In this document: positions 10,965 to 21,566 of the stretch, in pieces
How positions within the stretch are numbered: position 1 is the stretch's first letter
How the letters are laid out: each line of letters opens with the position of its first letter
Origin: Clitoria ternatea
Lineage: Eukaryota > Streptophyta > Magnoliopsida > Fabales > Fabaceae
DNA length: 64,000 bases
Direction: 5' to 3'
NCBI GenBank assembly: GCA_037962975.1
Contig: CM075672.1
Span: forward strand, 122,622,001-122,686,000
Notes under the pieces: model-generated
Seen by the model: the letters and a program-made list of their open reading frames with translations, nothing else
The model's database searches: none
What the model was told of the DNA's origin: nothing
Made by a program: the position numbers and the translations under genes

Positions 10965-12036
10965 TGATGGAATGAAATCGGATCCGTGCATATGCATCCT
11001 TAAACACCAACATATGCATTAGCCATAGAAGTATGGCTGTCGAGGAGATTATGTGAGGAGTAGATGGAAATCCCTTTGAGTAATAATTGTAGTTGTGATA
11101 TTGGTTGGTGTGACTTGTGAATTTTAATGGATATATATGTTCAACGAATTCGATGAGCAATTGATTTTGTGTTGATTGAGCTCCTTTTTAAGGAAAAGAT
11201 ATGTAATATTGCATTTATGTATATATTATCACATTTGTTAGATTTTCATCATTGAGAAAGTATACTCACTCTCCATGTGGTATATCTTTTAGCTCCTATG
11301 TTGTAGGGTTTGCCTATGGAGCTATTATATGGAGAAGAGGTGTGAAGGAAGCCTATTTTGGGTAAAGAATGCCTTGGCCGGCAATTGTTTTGAGTTTATG
11401 GCTTTACATGGATTTTTGTAATGTATGTAACTATAATGAATGTATTGTCTAGCCAAGGATTGGTATAGATACTTGTATGAATGATGAATAGATAATGGTG
11501 ATTTTGGAAGGTCATGTAGGAAAATGAGACCCTTGTATTGTATGGCTTATTTTCATTGGTGACCTTGACAATGGTTGGATAATGGGATCATGTGATATGT
11601 TGAAAGAATTGATTAATGCATGGAGGTTTATCTAGATTTTGTGTTTTATAGAGCATACAATATGATAAGCTTGAATATGTTGAAATTCAAATGATTTCAT
11701 GCATGATTAGGGAACCTAATGGGTGAAAATGAGTTTTAAGGACTATGAATTGTAGATAATGATTCCAATAGCTCAAATGTATGATTTGTGACTTGTGTAA
11801 ATTAGAATGGGTTGATTATACCAAGAATGGACCCCTATGTTGCTCTAAATGCCTTGAAATGAGCTAAATGTGTTTATGTGCATAAGTTCCTCATTTCTAG
11901 GAATTCTTGAGTACGGCCAGTGGCCACACATCACAAATGACATATTATAAGCATTCTGATATCATTTGCATGCATTTTGATAGTTGAGAAGTCCATTTTT
12001 TTTAAATCTGCATAATTTCTGCATACTGACAGGGTG

Positions 12037-12490
12037 TAATCGATTAGCTCCCTAACCTAATCGATTACAAGGCCCCTATCTTTAAGGTAATCAATTATAT
12101 TCAGTGTTGTAATCGATTATGAACCAACCTGAAGCCTTGTAGTCAATTAGATTGGCCTTTGTAATTGAATAGGTGAAATACCTGATGCATTACATAAATT
12201 CCAGGAGCTCTGTAATCGATTATTCCCAACTCTATAATCGATTAGTGTAGATTCCAGTAGCTTAGTAATCAATTATAATTAATATTATAATCTATTATGG
12301 ACCCAACAGAAACAATGTAATCGATTATTCTAAATGTTGTAATCGATTAGGTGAAACCCCTGATTCAATGCACCATTTCAGAAGCTTTATAATCGATTAC
12401 GCCTTGCTCTGTAATCGATTATGGTAATGTAATCGATTAACTCCCGCCCTGTAATCGATTGGGACCTTTGATTTGTACATGGATTAATCG
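12037..12490. repeat. Array of the palindrome TAATCGATTA
   Basis: By eye there are ten exact copies of the self-complementary 10-mer and about seven one- or two-base variants in roughly 450 bp, mostly preceded by TG or TTG. Spacing is irregular (about 12-60 bp), and the DNA between copies is unrelated apart from one longer repeat (GGTGAAA..CCTGAT..). It lies in the distal part of the F LTR and is absent from the LTR of D. Confidence 0.92.
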
Positions 12491-12690
12491 ACTATATCAA
12501 TCAAGATCGTAATGGTACTACATGAATATATCTTGGGTACTCTGATACCTTCTCATATCTTCATATATGAGATAGGTTATTGTAAGATCCGGGGAAGTGA
12601 CTTAATATTTTCTATGTCATGTTCACTCTACATACAAATAAATTTTGGATCGCGAAAAATTTACCCCCCAAATTTTAGGGGCGTCTCAGT

Positions 12691-13259
12691 TCCCGTTCTG
12701 ATGAGATGTGTGTTGCATCCATTATTGATGGGACTGTAAGTTTTTACCCTTTTGTGGAAACAGAACGAGGCGAGCTCCGGTCACTCTAGTTGGGCAGGGG
12801 AATAAAGTTGGATGGTTGTGCACATGGTTATTGACATGTGAGGTTGATGAGTGGGAGTTGGGCCCTATTACATACTGGAATTTAATTAAGATGAATCATA
12901 ATAAACCTAATACATGCATAATATACCGTAATTATGTGACAAACTTTGTCAGTGTGTGTTATCTCTATGTCTATTCTAAACTTTGGTGAATGTATTAATA
13001 TATGTTGTCTAAGTTTTTGTATATGTTTAGTTACATATCTATGGTTACCCTTACATGTGAGTCATATGGTTTGAGAGCTTATACTCACCCCTCTTTTGTT
13101 GTGTGTCTAGTTTCCTTTATCGTGATCATCAGTTGAAGGGTAGAACGAGCGCGGGCAGGACCTGGACTACCTGCAGTAGAAGACGTTGAGCTGTGGACAT
13201 CGACTATTTATACTCACCGCTCATGTCAAGACCTTTGTAGGTCCCAACATTTAGTTTAT
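12691..13259 (+). repeat. LTR-like remnant
   Basis: There is no coding sequence. TTATACTCACCCCTCTTTTG (about 13079-13098) matches a block found in the same relative place in the LTRs of A, B, C, D and F, so this is probably an eroded piece of another chromovirus LTR. Both limits are uncertain. Confidence 0.4.
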
Positions 13260-13293
13260 GTTATGTGACATTGCCATCACCCAGGAAGAAGCC

Positions 13294-13395
13294 ATGGACC
13301 CTACACAGTCTTTGGAGGTTGCCTTTGATGCTTTCAAGGGCCCTATGACTAGGTCAAGGGCCAAGAGAGCCAAGGAAGGTCTCCAAAAGCATTAA
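13294..13395 (+). pseudogene. C-terminal scrap of a gypsy polyprotein
   Basis: A short frame of 33 residues ends in KGPMTRSRAKRAKEGLQKH and a stop. The motif GPMTRSRAKR is common at the extreme C-terminus of plant Ty3/gypsy polyproteins. The frame stays open for a few codons upstream but carries no integrase domain, so only the tail survives. It cannot be assigned to a neighbour: E and F end differently, and the copia element is on the other strand. The fragment is too short for a firm family call. Confidence 0.45.
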
Positions 13396-13738
13396 GCTTC
13401 TTCCATATATTCCTTGAGTCGGCCTAAGCCCAAGGAGGAGCTATTGAAGACCCTTACCCTTTTCTCTTGCATTATAGAAGGGTAATGGGCTTGTATGGAT
13501 GTTTGGGCCTCCTTTGGGCCTCTTTATTGGGCCTCATATATCTTGTACATATTTTCCATTCCTTTATATCATAGGTATATTAGGACTATATTTTAGGAAG
13601 TAGTTTGGGCTTTACATAACCATTAACTTTGCGCCACTTTTACGCCTTGTACTTTGTTCCATTTTGCATTTGGGTTTGTATTGGGCCAATTTGAGTAGGA
13701 TTTAGGATTGGGCCTTAGGAATTAATCAAAGGCCCATG
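13396..13738. other. Non-coding retroelement 3' debris
   Basis: Sequence rich in GGGCCT and TTGGGCC follows the polyprotein scrap up to the copia LTR. I see no gene or defined repeat in it. Confidence 0.4.
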
Positions 13739-15029
13739 TGTTAGGGAATCCCTAGAACATGAGCAGCGGAATTACAGGGATTCCATAGGATTTGCAACGT
13801 GCCGTGTTTCAAAGCACAAGACAAATACAAAAAATTTGTTTTGGATTACCTCTTGAAGAACACCGAAGCAGTCGCAGCCTCATCCTTTAGGAGTCCACAC
13901 GAGCACTCCGACTAGAATCGCTACACTTGCCAACTGCTAGTTTGACGGTGTGTAGCTTTTGCAACTTTTGCGAATTTGTGTCTCACTTTAGTGAATGGCC
14001 TATGAGCATCTTATGCTCTATTTATAGGCTTAGGTTTAACCTAATTTGTTCTCTCTAAAGAGTGGACTCCTTACTCATTCCAAATGAGTTAGGCCTAATA
14101 GCTTATTTTAGTCCAACTAAAATAAAACAAAACATTTTTTGATGGGCTTACTCTATGTGTGTGACCCTATAGGTAAAATACCGGGTCATATTAATAATAA
14201 ATTATTTTATTATTAATATAAAATAAGAGCGGCATCTAGTAATGCATCATTATCTCCGAATATTATTCAATATCAATATAACCTATAAGTGATCATTATT
14301 TAATATGTTTGTTCCTTTTGTCACGATATCCTAATTGCGCCCAAGGCATGGTCGCGACATCCTTGTACGGCCCAATTTATTTTACTTAATACCGGAGTAG
14401 ACTTGATCCAAATAAATATCTAATATTTATTCTTTCTAGCATGCCCATGCGTTTTCTTAGTCTTACTCCATCAAGTGGCCTATAGATATCACTCCTGTCA
14501 CATAGGAGAGACAAATCCCATCTACATCACTCACATCCCTCTGTATAATTTGTTCATTGCCTAATCACAACCTTTATAGTCCTCTTGTTATAGAAGACGT
14601 TTAATTGTATTAAAACAATAAACTCCTCATGTAGGAATCGTAGTGACTTCAGGTCGAAGGACTACATATACCATTATCACATTGAGAATTGTTTATGACA
14701 TTCATGTAACGATCCATGCAACGTTCTCATAGTGGGTCTGTCCAGTACATCATTACTCTTAATGTGTACCTGTGTGAAGACTTGATATCATCTATATCTA
14801 TGATCTGTGAGATCAGGTCATCAATACACTCACACACTAGTCTCAATGTATTTACATGTCCCCATGTAAATACTTGACTAGGGACATTTTAGGAATAACT
14901 TTCATATGACCTATTACTCCAAGGATAGATACATTTTAAAATAATTTTAAACTGAAATAGTTATTTTGTTGATAAGCAAAAAGATAATACAAATGAAAAA
15001 ACATAAAGCTCATAGTGCATACACTAACA
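13739..15029 (-). repeat. Copia 3' LTR (1291 bp)
   Basis: It reads TGTTAGTGTATGC (minus, from 15029) to ...GGGATTCCCTAACA (13739), with 5-base inverted ends TGTTA/TAACA. It is directly preceded by a polypurine tract and has a TATA box about 280 bp from its sense-strand end. Confidence 0.88.
14019..14026 (-). promoter_or_regulatory. Copia LTR TATA box
   Basis: CCTATAAATAGAGC on the minus strand is a canonical plant TATA box. Transcription would start about 30 bp lower, near 13990, which sets the U3/R border. Confidence 0.65.
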
Positions 15030-15041
15030 ATCTCCCACTTG
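15030..15041 (-). other. Copia polypurine tract
   Basis: Minus strand CAAGTGGGAGAT immediately before the 3' LTR start TGTTAG. Confidence 0.8.
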
Positions 15042-15072
15042 TACTAGAGCCAATCAGACATTTGCCTAATGC

Positions 15073-15738
15073 CTAATGATCTAGTGTGCCCTCATCTTTT
15101 TGTTGTGTAAGAGGTTTTGTGAGTGGGTCAGCAATGTTCTCATCTGTATGCACCTTACATATCTTTATATCTCCTCGGTCAAGAATCTCTCGAATGAGAT
15201 GAAATCGCCTAAGTATATGCTTGGATTGTTGATGTGATCTAGGTTCCTTAGCTTGTGCGATTGCTCCACTATTATCATAGTAGAGACTTATAGGGTCCAC
15301 AATACTAGGAACAATCCCAAGTTTTGTTATGAACTTCTTGATCCACACTGCCTCTTTTGTAGCATTTGAGGCAGCAATATACTCAGACTCTGTAGTAGAA
15401 TCAACAACTGTCTCTTACTTTGAACTCTTCCAGCTTACAGTGCCACCATTTAGACAAAACATATACCCAGATTACGATCTTGAGTCATCCTTATCAGTTT
15501 GGAAGCTAGCATCAGTGTAACCTTTTACAATGAGCTCTTCTTCCCCTCCCTATATCAAGAATGAATCCTTAGTTTTTCTTAAGTACTTCAAGATATTCTT
15601 GACAGCAGTCCAGTGACTTTCACCGGGATCAGACTGGTATTTGCTCATCATGCTTAAAGCGTACGAGACATCTGGTCGGGTACATATCATGGCATACATG
15701 ATTGATCCAATAGCAGATGCATATGGAATCTTATTCAT
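15073..15738 (-). pseudogene. Copia RNase H region (broken)
   Basis: The 15738 end begins MNKIPYASAIGSIMYAMICTRPD, the link from RT to RNase H in plant copia elements, followed by SYALSMMSKYQSDPGESHW. The C-terminal part (15348-15073) has WIKKFITKLG, YYDNSGAIAQAKEPRSHQQSKHI and the hallmark ADPLTKPL. The enzyme removes RNA from the RNA-DNA hybrid during reverse transcription. The middle (about 15350-15550) has stops and a changed frame, including at the usual AEYIA segment near 15370, so the protein is not made intact. Confidence 0.85.
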
Positions 15739-15768
15739 CTGTTCTCTCTTTTCTTTAGTGGAAGGAGA

Positions 15769-16743
15769 TTATGCTTTTGATAAGCTTATGCCATGTGCCA
15801 TAGGCAAAGTTCCTTTCTTGGAATCTTGCATGTTAAACCTTTTTAACACTTTGTCTATATATGTATTCTGACTTAGGCCAAGAAGTTTTCTTGATCTATC
15901 TCTATAGATCTTAATTCCTAATACGTAGGTTGCTTCACCTAAGTCTTTCATAGAAAAACAGCTTCCCAACCAACTCTTCATAGATTGAAGAGTAGGAACG
16001 TCATTTCCAATAAGTAGTATGTCATCAACATACAGGACCAGAAAAACAATTGTGCAGTCACTAACCTTCTTGTAGACACAAGGTTCATCCTCATTTTTAG
16101 TAAAGCCAAATTGTTTAACAGCTTCATCAAAACGAAGATTCCAGCTTCTGGAAGCTTACTTAAGTCCATATATGGAACGTTGTAGTTTGCACACCTTCCT
16201 GGATGCTTCAGGCTTAACAAAGCCTTCGGGTTGTGTCATGTACACTTCCTCAAGAAGATTTCCACTAAGGAAAGTAGTCTTGACATCCATTTGCCATATC
16301 TCATAATCATGGTATGCAGCAATAGCAAGCAGAATCCGAACAGACTTTAGCGTAGCAACTGGGGAAAAAGTTTCATCATAGTCTATACCATGTATTTGCT
16401 TGAAACCTTTAGCCAGCAACCTTGCTTTCAAAGTACTTATATTACCATCCATGTTAGTTTTCTTTTTGAAAACCCACTTACATCCTATAGGTTTTACCCC
16501 TTCAGGTGCATCAACCAAGTTCCAAACTTGATTAGTGTACATGGAGTCCATTTTAGATTCCATGGCTTCTAGCCATTTCTCAGATTCTGAACTTGCAATG
16601 GCCTCTTCATAAGATGTTGGCTCATTTTGATCCATTAGGAATACATCTTCTTCCTGAGTTACAAGAAATCCATATCTTTCAGGTTGTTGACGTATTCTAC
16701 CTGATCTACGCAAGTCTTGTGCTACTGGAGCTGGTGTTATCAC
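15769..16743 (-). pseudogene. Copia reverse transcriptase (broken)
   Basis: The upper part (16743-16156) carries the start of the RT domain: KWLEAMESKMDSMYTNQVW, KWVFKKKTN, ARLLAKGFKQIHGIDYDETF, SPVATLKSVRILLAIAA and IWQMDVKTTFLSG. The catalytic YVDDILLIGND is encoded near 16005-16040 after a frame change. The lower part (15981-15769) has MKDLGEATYVLGIKIYRDRS. Breaks lie between 15980 and 16160. The family and order are clear, and an active enzyme is not possible from this copy. Upstream are the tail of integrase and the usual low-complexity linker. Confidence 0.88.
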
Positions 16744-16875
16744 AACATTTTGTGGGTCCTACTCCATTTCCACCATTGGCTCTTCAATGCCTTGTGAGTC
16801 TTGAATTTCTTCAAGTTCTACTTTCCTCCCACTGATTCTTGTAGAGATGAATTCCCTTTCTAAGAATACAGCATT

Positions 16876-17931
16876 CTAAGCAACAAACACTTTGCCCTCG
16901 GTAGGATTGTAAAAATAATAACCCTTAGTTTCTTTTGGGTATCCCACAAAAAAACATTTATCTGACTTGGGCCCGAGTTTATCAGAACTTTGACGCTTAA
17001 CATAAGCTTCACAGCCCCAAATCTTAAGAAAAGACATAGTAGGTCGTTTCCCAGTCCATATCTCATATGGTGTCTTTATAACAGACTTTGATGGAACACG
17101 GTTAAGTGTGAAAGTTGCTGTTAACAAAGCATGTCCCCAGAATGAGTTAGGGAGGTCAGTTTGACTCATCATTGATCGAACCATGTCCAACAAGGTTCTA
17201 TTTCTCCGATCAGAAACCCCATTCCATTCTGGTGTTCCAGGGGGAGTAAATTGAGATATAATCCCACACTCTTTAAGATATTCATCAAACTCTAGGCTTA
17301 AATATTCACCACCTCGATCAGATCAAAGTGCTTTAATTGACTTGCCAAGTTGGTTATCTACTTCATGTTTAAACTCCTTGAACTTTTCAAAGGATTCTGA
17401 TTTATGTTTCATGAAAAACACAAATCCATATCTACTGAAATCATCAGTAAAAGTGATGAAGTAACTAAAACCTCCCCTAGCCATCGTCCCTATGGGCCCA
17501 CATACATCACTATATATCAAGCCAAGAAGATCACTCGCCCTTTCACCTTTTCTGGTAAATGGGGTCTTAGTCATCTTCCCTAATAAACAAGATTCGCATG
17601 TATCTATTGATTCAAAATCAAAAGATTCTAAATATCTATCTTGATGGAGTTTAGAAATGTGTTTCTCATTTATATGTCCTAGGCGACAATGCCAAAGATA
17701 AGTTGGGTTTAAATCATTTATTTTAACCCTTTTAGTATTAATGATATAGATAGGGGTTTCGAGATCTAGAACATAAAGTTCATTACTCAAATTTGCACAA
17801 CAATAAAACATGTCATTTAAATAAATAGAACAACTATTATTCTTTATTATAAAGGAAAACCCTTTCTTATCAAGACAAGAAACCGAAATAATGTTTTTCC
17901 TTATTGCCGGAACAAAATAACCATTGTCCAA
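16876..17931 (-). pseudogene. Copia GAG-pre-integrase and integrase (broken)
   Basis: The part at 17931-17323 contains the GAG-pre-integrase zinc finger (LWHCRLGHINEKHISKL, then CESCLLGKMTKTPF) and the first half of the integrase core (SDVCGPI, FITFTDDFSRYGFVFFM with the catalytic aspartate). A stop follows SIKAL near 17323, where SDRGGEY is expected. The part at 17193-16876 continues with MLDMVRSMMSQTDLPNSFWGHAL, RVPSKSVIKTPYEIW and FFVGYPKETKGYYFY. The protein would insert the cDNA into the genome. The copy is split by at least one stop and a frame change. Confidence 0.87.
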
Positions 17932-18108
17932 TTAACCCTGAGGGCAAGGATAAAAATAAGTCCCTACAGCTAATGCAGCAACTCTTGCTCCATTTCCAAC
18001 CCGTAGGTCTACCTCGCCCTTCATCAACTTCCTACTCCTTCTTAGATCCTGCACATTAAGACAAATGTGAGATCCACATCCAGTATCTAATACCCATGAT
18101 GTTGAAGT
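17932..18108 (-). pseudogene. Copia protease remnant
   Basis: Between gag and the GAG-pre-integrase domain the minus strand encodes a retropepsin active site of the copia form, WVLDTGCGSHICLN (about 18060-18100), and then GEVDLRVGNGARV. A stop lies at the upper edge of the integrase frame (near 17935) and another at the gag border near 18108. In an intact element this aspartic protease cuts the polyprotein inside the particle. It is short and only partly readable. Confidence 0.75.
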
Positions 18109-19011
18109 TCACATGTTAATTTCTATAACAAAAATACCTGAAGTGGAAGTCTCACTTCCCTTCTTCTTAAGCTCTTCTAGGCATTTTGGATAGTTTCTCT
18201 TCCAGTGTCCCTTTTGTCCACAATGGTGACATTTACCTTCCTTAGCCACCCCGCCCACAGGTTTTAAGGCTGATGTACTTGGCTTATCCTTGCCTTTCCA
18301 AATTTTTTTGCCATTTCCTACAATAGCCTTTCCTTTGCCTTTATACATGCCCTTTCCTTTACCTTTGCCAGAATTGACCATCATTATGGCCTTGCCCTTT
18401 CCTTTAGAAATATTAGGCTCAGCAGTCCTTAACATATTGAGTAGCTCTGGCAATGTTTTGTCCAATGCATTCATGTTATAATTCATGATGACTGGCTTAA
18501 AGCTGTCAGGTAATGATTTCAAAATGAGATCGGTACCTAACTTCTGAGGGAAGGGGAATCCTATCCTAGCTAGATTCTCCAAGTACCCAATCATTTTAAG
18601 CACGAAAGGTCCTATAGAACCTCCCTCTTCAAGTCTACAATTAAATAGGGCTGAGGAAACTTCATATCTTTCTTGGTCAGCTTGACCTTGATATAGCTTC
18701 CTTAGGTTTTCGATTATATCGAAAGCCTCCATGTGCTCATGTTGCTTCTGAAGCTCAGGAGACATGGTAGCCAACATAAGGCATTGGACATCTAAAGCAT
18801 CATCCTGATGCTTCTTATAAGCATCCTTGTCAGCATTAGAGGCGTTTACAGCGGGTGGTTCCGGAACTGGACTTTCCAAGACATACTGCTTTTTCTCTTG
18901 TTTGAGGACAATCCTCAAGTTTCTATACCAGTCAAGGAAGTTAGAACCAGACAATTTTTCCTTGTCTAGGATTGATCGTAACGAAAGGTTCAAAGGTGTG
19001 TTTGACATCAT
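18109..19011 (-). CDS. Copia gag (300 residues, open)
   Basis: This is an uninterrupted frame from ATG (19011; a second Met is adjacent) starting MMSNTPLNLSLRSILDKEKL. It has the copia gag pattern: LSGSNFLDWYRNLRIVL, a UBN2-type central domain (DVQCLMLATMSPELQKQ to LLNMLRTAE), a basic Gly/Lys-rich stretch (about residues 205-250) and one zinc knuckle, CHHCGQKGHWKRN. The last zinc ligand is odd: the expected Cys is Tyr (NYPKC), with a Cys three residues on. Gag forms the particle and packages RNA. Normally it is fused to pol; here a stop separates them, so only gag could be made, and no LTR promoter was found upstream. Confidence 0.85.
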   Translation of the reverse strand: MMSNTPLNLSLRSILDKEKLSGSNFLDWYRNLRIVLKQEKKQYVLESPVPEPPAVNASNADKDAYKKHQDDALDVQCLMLATMSPELQKQHEHMEAFDIIENLRKLYQGQADQERYEVSSALFNCRLEEGGSIGPFVLKMIGYLENLARIGFPFPQKLGTDLILKSLPDSFKPVIMNYNMNALDKTLPELLNMLRTAEPNISKGKGKAIMMVNSGKGKGKGMYKGKGKAIVGNGKKIWKGKDKPSTSALKPVGGVAKEGKCHHCGQKGHWKRNYPKCLEELKKKGSETSTSGIFVIEINM

Positions 19012-20675
19012 GGTTATCTAAAACAGAAAATATGTAGTAAGTATCATTTTCAAAACATATTTAAATTATGGTCATTTAAATTAAATATGTCTCCCACTAT
19101 TTTGATTCAAAACAAAATACCCTCCACGAATCAGAAAATCCCGTTGGAAGACTTTTTTTTTAGTTGGCTAAGATCCATAATTTCCCAACTGTTAAGTCAG
19201 CTTTGGCTGATCACCTAATACTTGGTTATTTAGGTAGGAAACTTTTTCCAATTGTATCTTTATACAACTCTTAGTCATTGGGTTAAGTAACCATTATTGA
19301 TTATTCATCTTATGAATATTTAGCCCAATGTTTACGCCTCTAAGTTATATTCAATCCAATTGAAAACTTAGTTAAGTTAAAGCCCAATAAAACAGTTTGG
19401 ATATTACCATCATCCCATCGCATCTTACTAATATAAATGATAGTGCCCTGCTTTAGCAGACCCACTTTTTATTGACATTAGTGTTGACGAGTGTACTTAT
19501 TGGAAGGCGTTTATAACTTAATATTATTTTGAGGGATTTTAATTTATTTTAAAATTACCGTCTTTGTTAAATGCTTTAACACAATAAAATTATCCCAAAA
19601 GCATATAAACAAAATTGTGAGATGGTTATGGTCTTCCTAGAAGAAAAACGAATAAATAAATAAACCTATAGGAACTATGTTGCCATGGCTTCATGAAGTC
19701 TTACTTCTTGAATCCATCTTCCTCTTAGAGTCACCACTCCTTGGTTTTCTTCTAAGTCTCTACTTTGTTGGCCCGATCAAGATTACATGATTAAATAGAA
19801 ACTCGCTTTACATACGAGTGAAGGGTTGAGAAGAGAAATACAACAGAATAGAGAGAGGCACAGCACGCAGGCTGTATTTATATAAAATAACTAAGACCAT
19901 AACCATTCACCATGCAACGTGTTAATTAATTGATTATAACCCATTTAAAAGCATTAAAAGAGCAATTAATTTTTTTAAACGGGCAATTAAACACGTGGGG
20001 TCGGTAATAAGGCGCTACGCAGAAAATGTACAGGGGTCCCGCTACCCGGTTAGCGGGGTGCGGGGCAGCGCCCTGACCCAAAAAATTAGTACTGTAGTTA
20101 GGTTGGTTCCTAGGAAAAAGAGGTGGGTCCGGTGTGACCGCTTAAGTACCAAGTCTTTCCTAGCCAGAACATCCCACTGACCATTAATAGCTCTAAAATT
20201 TCGGCTAGGGTTTCAACCATTTTGAAACCCTAATTCCTTATTGCGAATGCTTCACAACACAGCCGTCAAGGCACATGGAGGCAGCGCCGTCTAGGGTTTC
20301 AAAACCTAGAATTCAACTTGCACCAATGCCAACATGCAATGCCTTTCCATGACGGCCGTCTAGGTTTCAACTCTTGAACCCTAGATTAAGGAACGGCCAA
20401 GGTTTAACACTTAAACCTTATCACTCAACGCCCCATAACATGAACCATTCATGTTCAAAGATCAACTCAATTGATTCATAATTTGTACGATGACTATCGT
20501 ATGAGTAAAACACATATCAAATACGAAAATTGCATAAACTCATACATCATACAAATTTAAACGGCAACAGCATACATACTAAAATTGAGAAACTCTATAA
20601 CATGCATCATATACAATTTACAAAGAATAACTCTAACTTATATATATCATGCCAAAACAGAGGTCATACCATATA
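19012..20675. other. Copia leader and unassigned DNA
   Basis: The first part (to about 19140) is probably the untranslated leader of the copia element, with GTGGGAGACAT on the minus strand. The rest is unassigned. No 5' LTR or primer site could be recognised. Around 19985-20110 there is a GC-rich block with a strong hairpin. 20190-20420 has repeated AACCCTA/TAGGGTTT words. No gene is seen. Confidence 0.5.
20038..20057. repeat. GC-rich perfect hairpin
   Basis: CCCGCTA CCCGGT TAGCGGG: a 7-bp stem with a 6-base loop, followed by GGGGCAGCGCCCTGACCC. It resembles the GC-rich tracts seen in some plant copia LTRs. Confidence 0.75.
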
Positions 20676-21195
20676 TATAACACCCCTGATTTTCTGTACT
20701 CGAATCCCGATGTGATCGTCATAATTAATGAAAATGCGAATAAATTTTTCACGTTTGAAAATATTTCGAAGACATCACCATGATCACATCAAGACCCAAA
20801 TCACAGAAAACCAAAGAGTGAGATTAAATAACCCTAAGCTGGATCGATAGTTAAATCTTCTCCCGACTATCTCAATCATCAATGAACATCATTCAATTTC
20901 AATCTTTCTAATATACAACAAATTATCTCTTACATTCTACATATATATTCACCATCCACAAATTCAAGAATTATCTTATACATACTCAAAATCTCTAAAT
21001 CATCTACATTCTCATAATCAATTCATTCATTACACAAGAACTCATAATTGATGCCGGCCAAGGCACTTCCTCTACCACTATTTACCTTCACCCAAGCTTT
21101 AATTAAAAACCGAACTCATCCCATGGCAACCTGCATCACAATGCTAAAAAGGAGACCACATGGGAGAGTGAGTTATACATATAAAATGATGAATA

Positions 21196-21212
21196 ATATA
21201 TATATATATATA
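21196..21212. repeat. (TA)n microsatellite
   Basis: Short TA run in the LTR of D, conserved at 59939-59956 in the other LTR. Confidence 0.85.
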
Positions 21213-21566
21213 TTGTGATTATGTGTATATGCATAAATATATCATGTGTGCTTTGCTATCAAATCATCAAATTATCATTCATATATCATCTCATTATCAT
21301 ATTAGGCATGCAAGCATCGTGAATCGCAATTCATATCATAAACAAGCACAACATATACACTATCACATACACCAACACTTTGCCACTTATCAACAAGGGC
21401 AGTCATAATCATTATCATCATTAATTCATTAAGGTTTCACTCAAATACCTCCTCGTAAGGGGTTTCTCATCACTCGTGGTCATCCCATCTCAAATGCCAT
21501 GCTCTTATGGCTAATGCACATGTCAACTGTTTAATGCATATGCAACGGATCCGATTTCATATCACG

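Larger units (their letters stand above)
7029..12690 (+). mobile_element. Element F: 5'-truncated Tekay-type chromovirus, autonomous relative of D
   Basis: The parts are pol remnant (7029-8950), polypurine tract (8928-8945) and a long 3' LTR from 8946. The LTR shares several blocks with the LTR of element D. One is a long block with GTGTCGGACCAAGTATCT (about 9120-9235, against 35610-35705 on the minus strand), and others are the AAACCCTAAGGTG block and the ATCGCAAC-loop hairpins. The PPT flank CTTTTTAGGTGG is also shared. F is therefore a coding member of the family to which non-coding D belongs. The right end is approximate. Confidence 0.75.
8946..12690 (+). repeat. Element F 3' LTR (about 3.7 kb; end approximate)
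   Basis: It starts TGTAACATCTC after the polypurine tract. It contains a block with GTGTCGGACCAAGTATCT, a pyrimidine-rich stretch at 9330-9400 that may follow the promoter, hairpins with loop GTTGCGAT (10661-10964), the block TATACTCACTCTCC...GCCTTGGCCGGC (11262-11384) and a TAATCGATTA array (12037-12490). A likely end is GGGGCGTCTCA near 12690, by analogy with other LTR ends here. There is no second copy to prove it. Confidence 0.65.
13739..19011 (-). mobile_element. Ty1/copia element, 5' LTR not found
   Basis: On the minus strand: gag (19011-18109), protease, integrase (17931-16876), RT (16743-15769), RNase H (15738-15073), polypurine tract and 3' LTR (15029-13739). Integrase before RT defines Ty1/copia. 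Tork-like features (GAG-pre-integrase, YVDDILLIGND, ADPLTKPL) suggest that lineage, with low certainty. Nothing upstream of gag matches the 3' LTR, and no TGGTATCAGAG primer site is visible up to 20675. Confidence 0.85.

Noticed and set aside
19995..20180. Possible small gene in the GC-rich block
   Set aside because: Only 61 codons with no start context or domain; better explained as retroelement LTR-like sequence.
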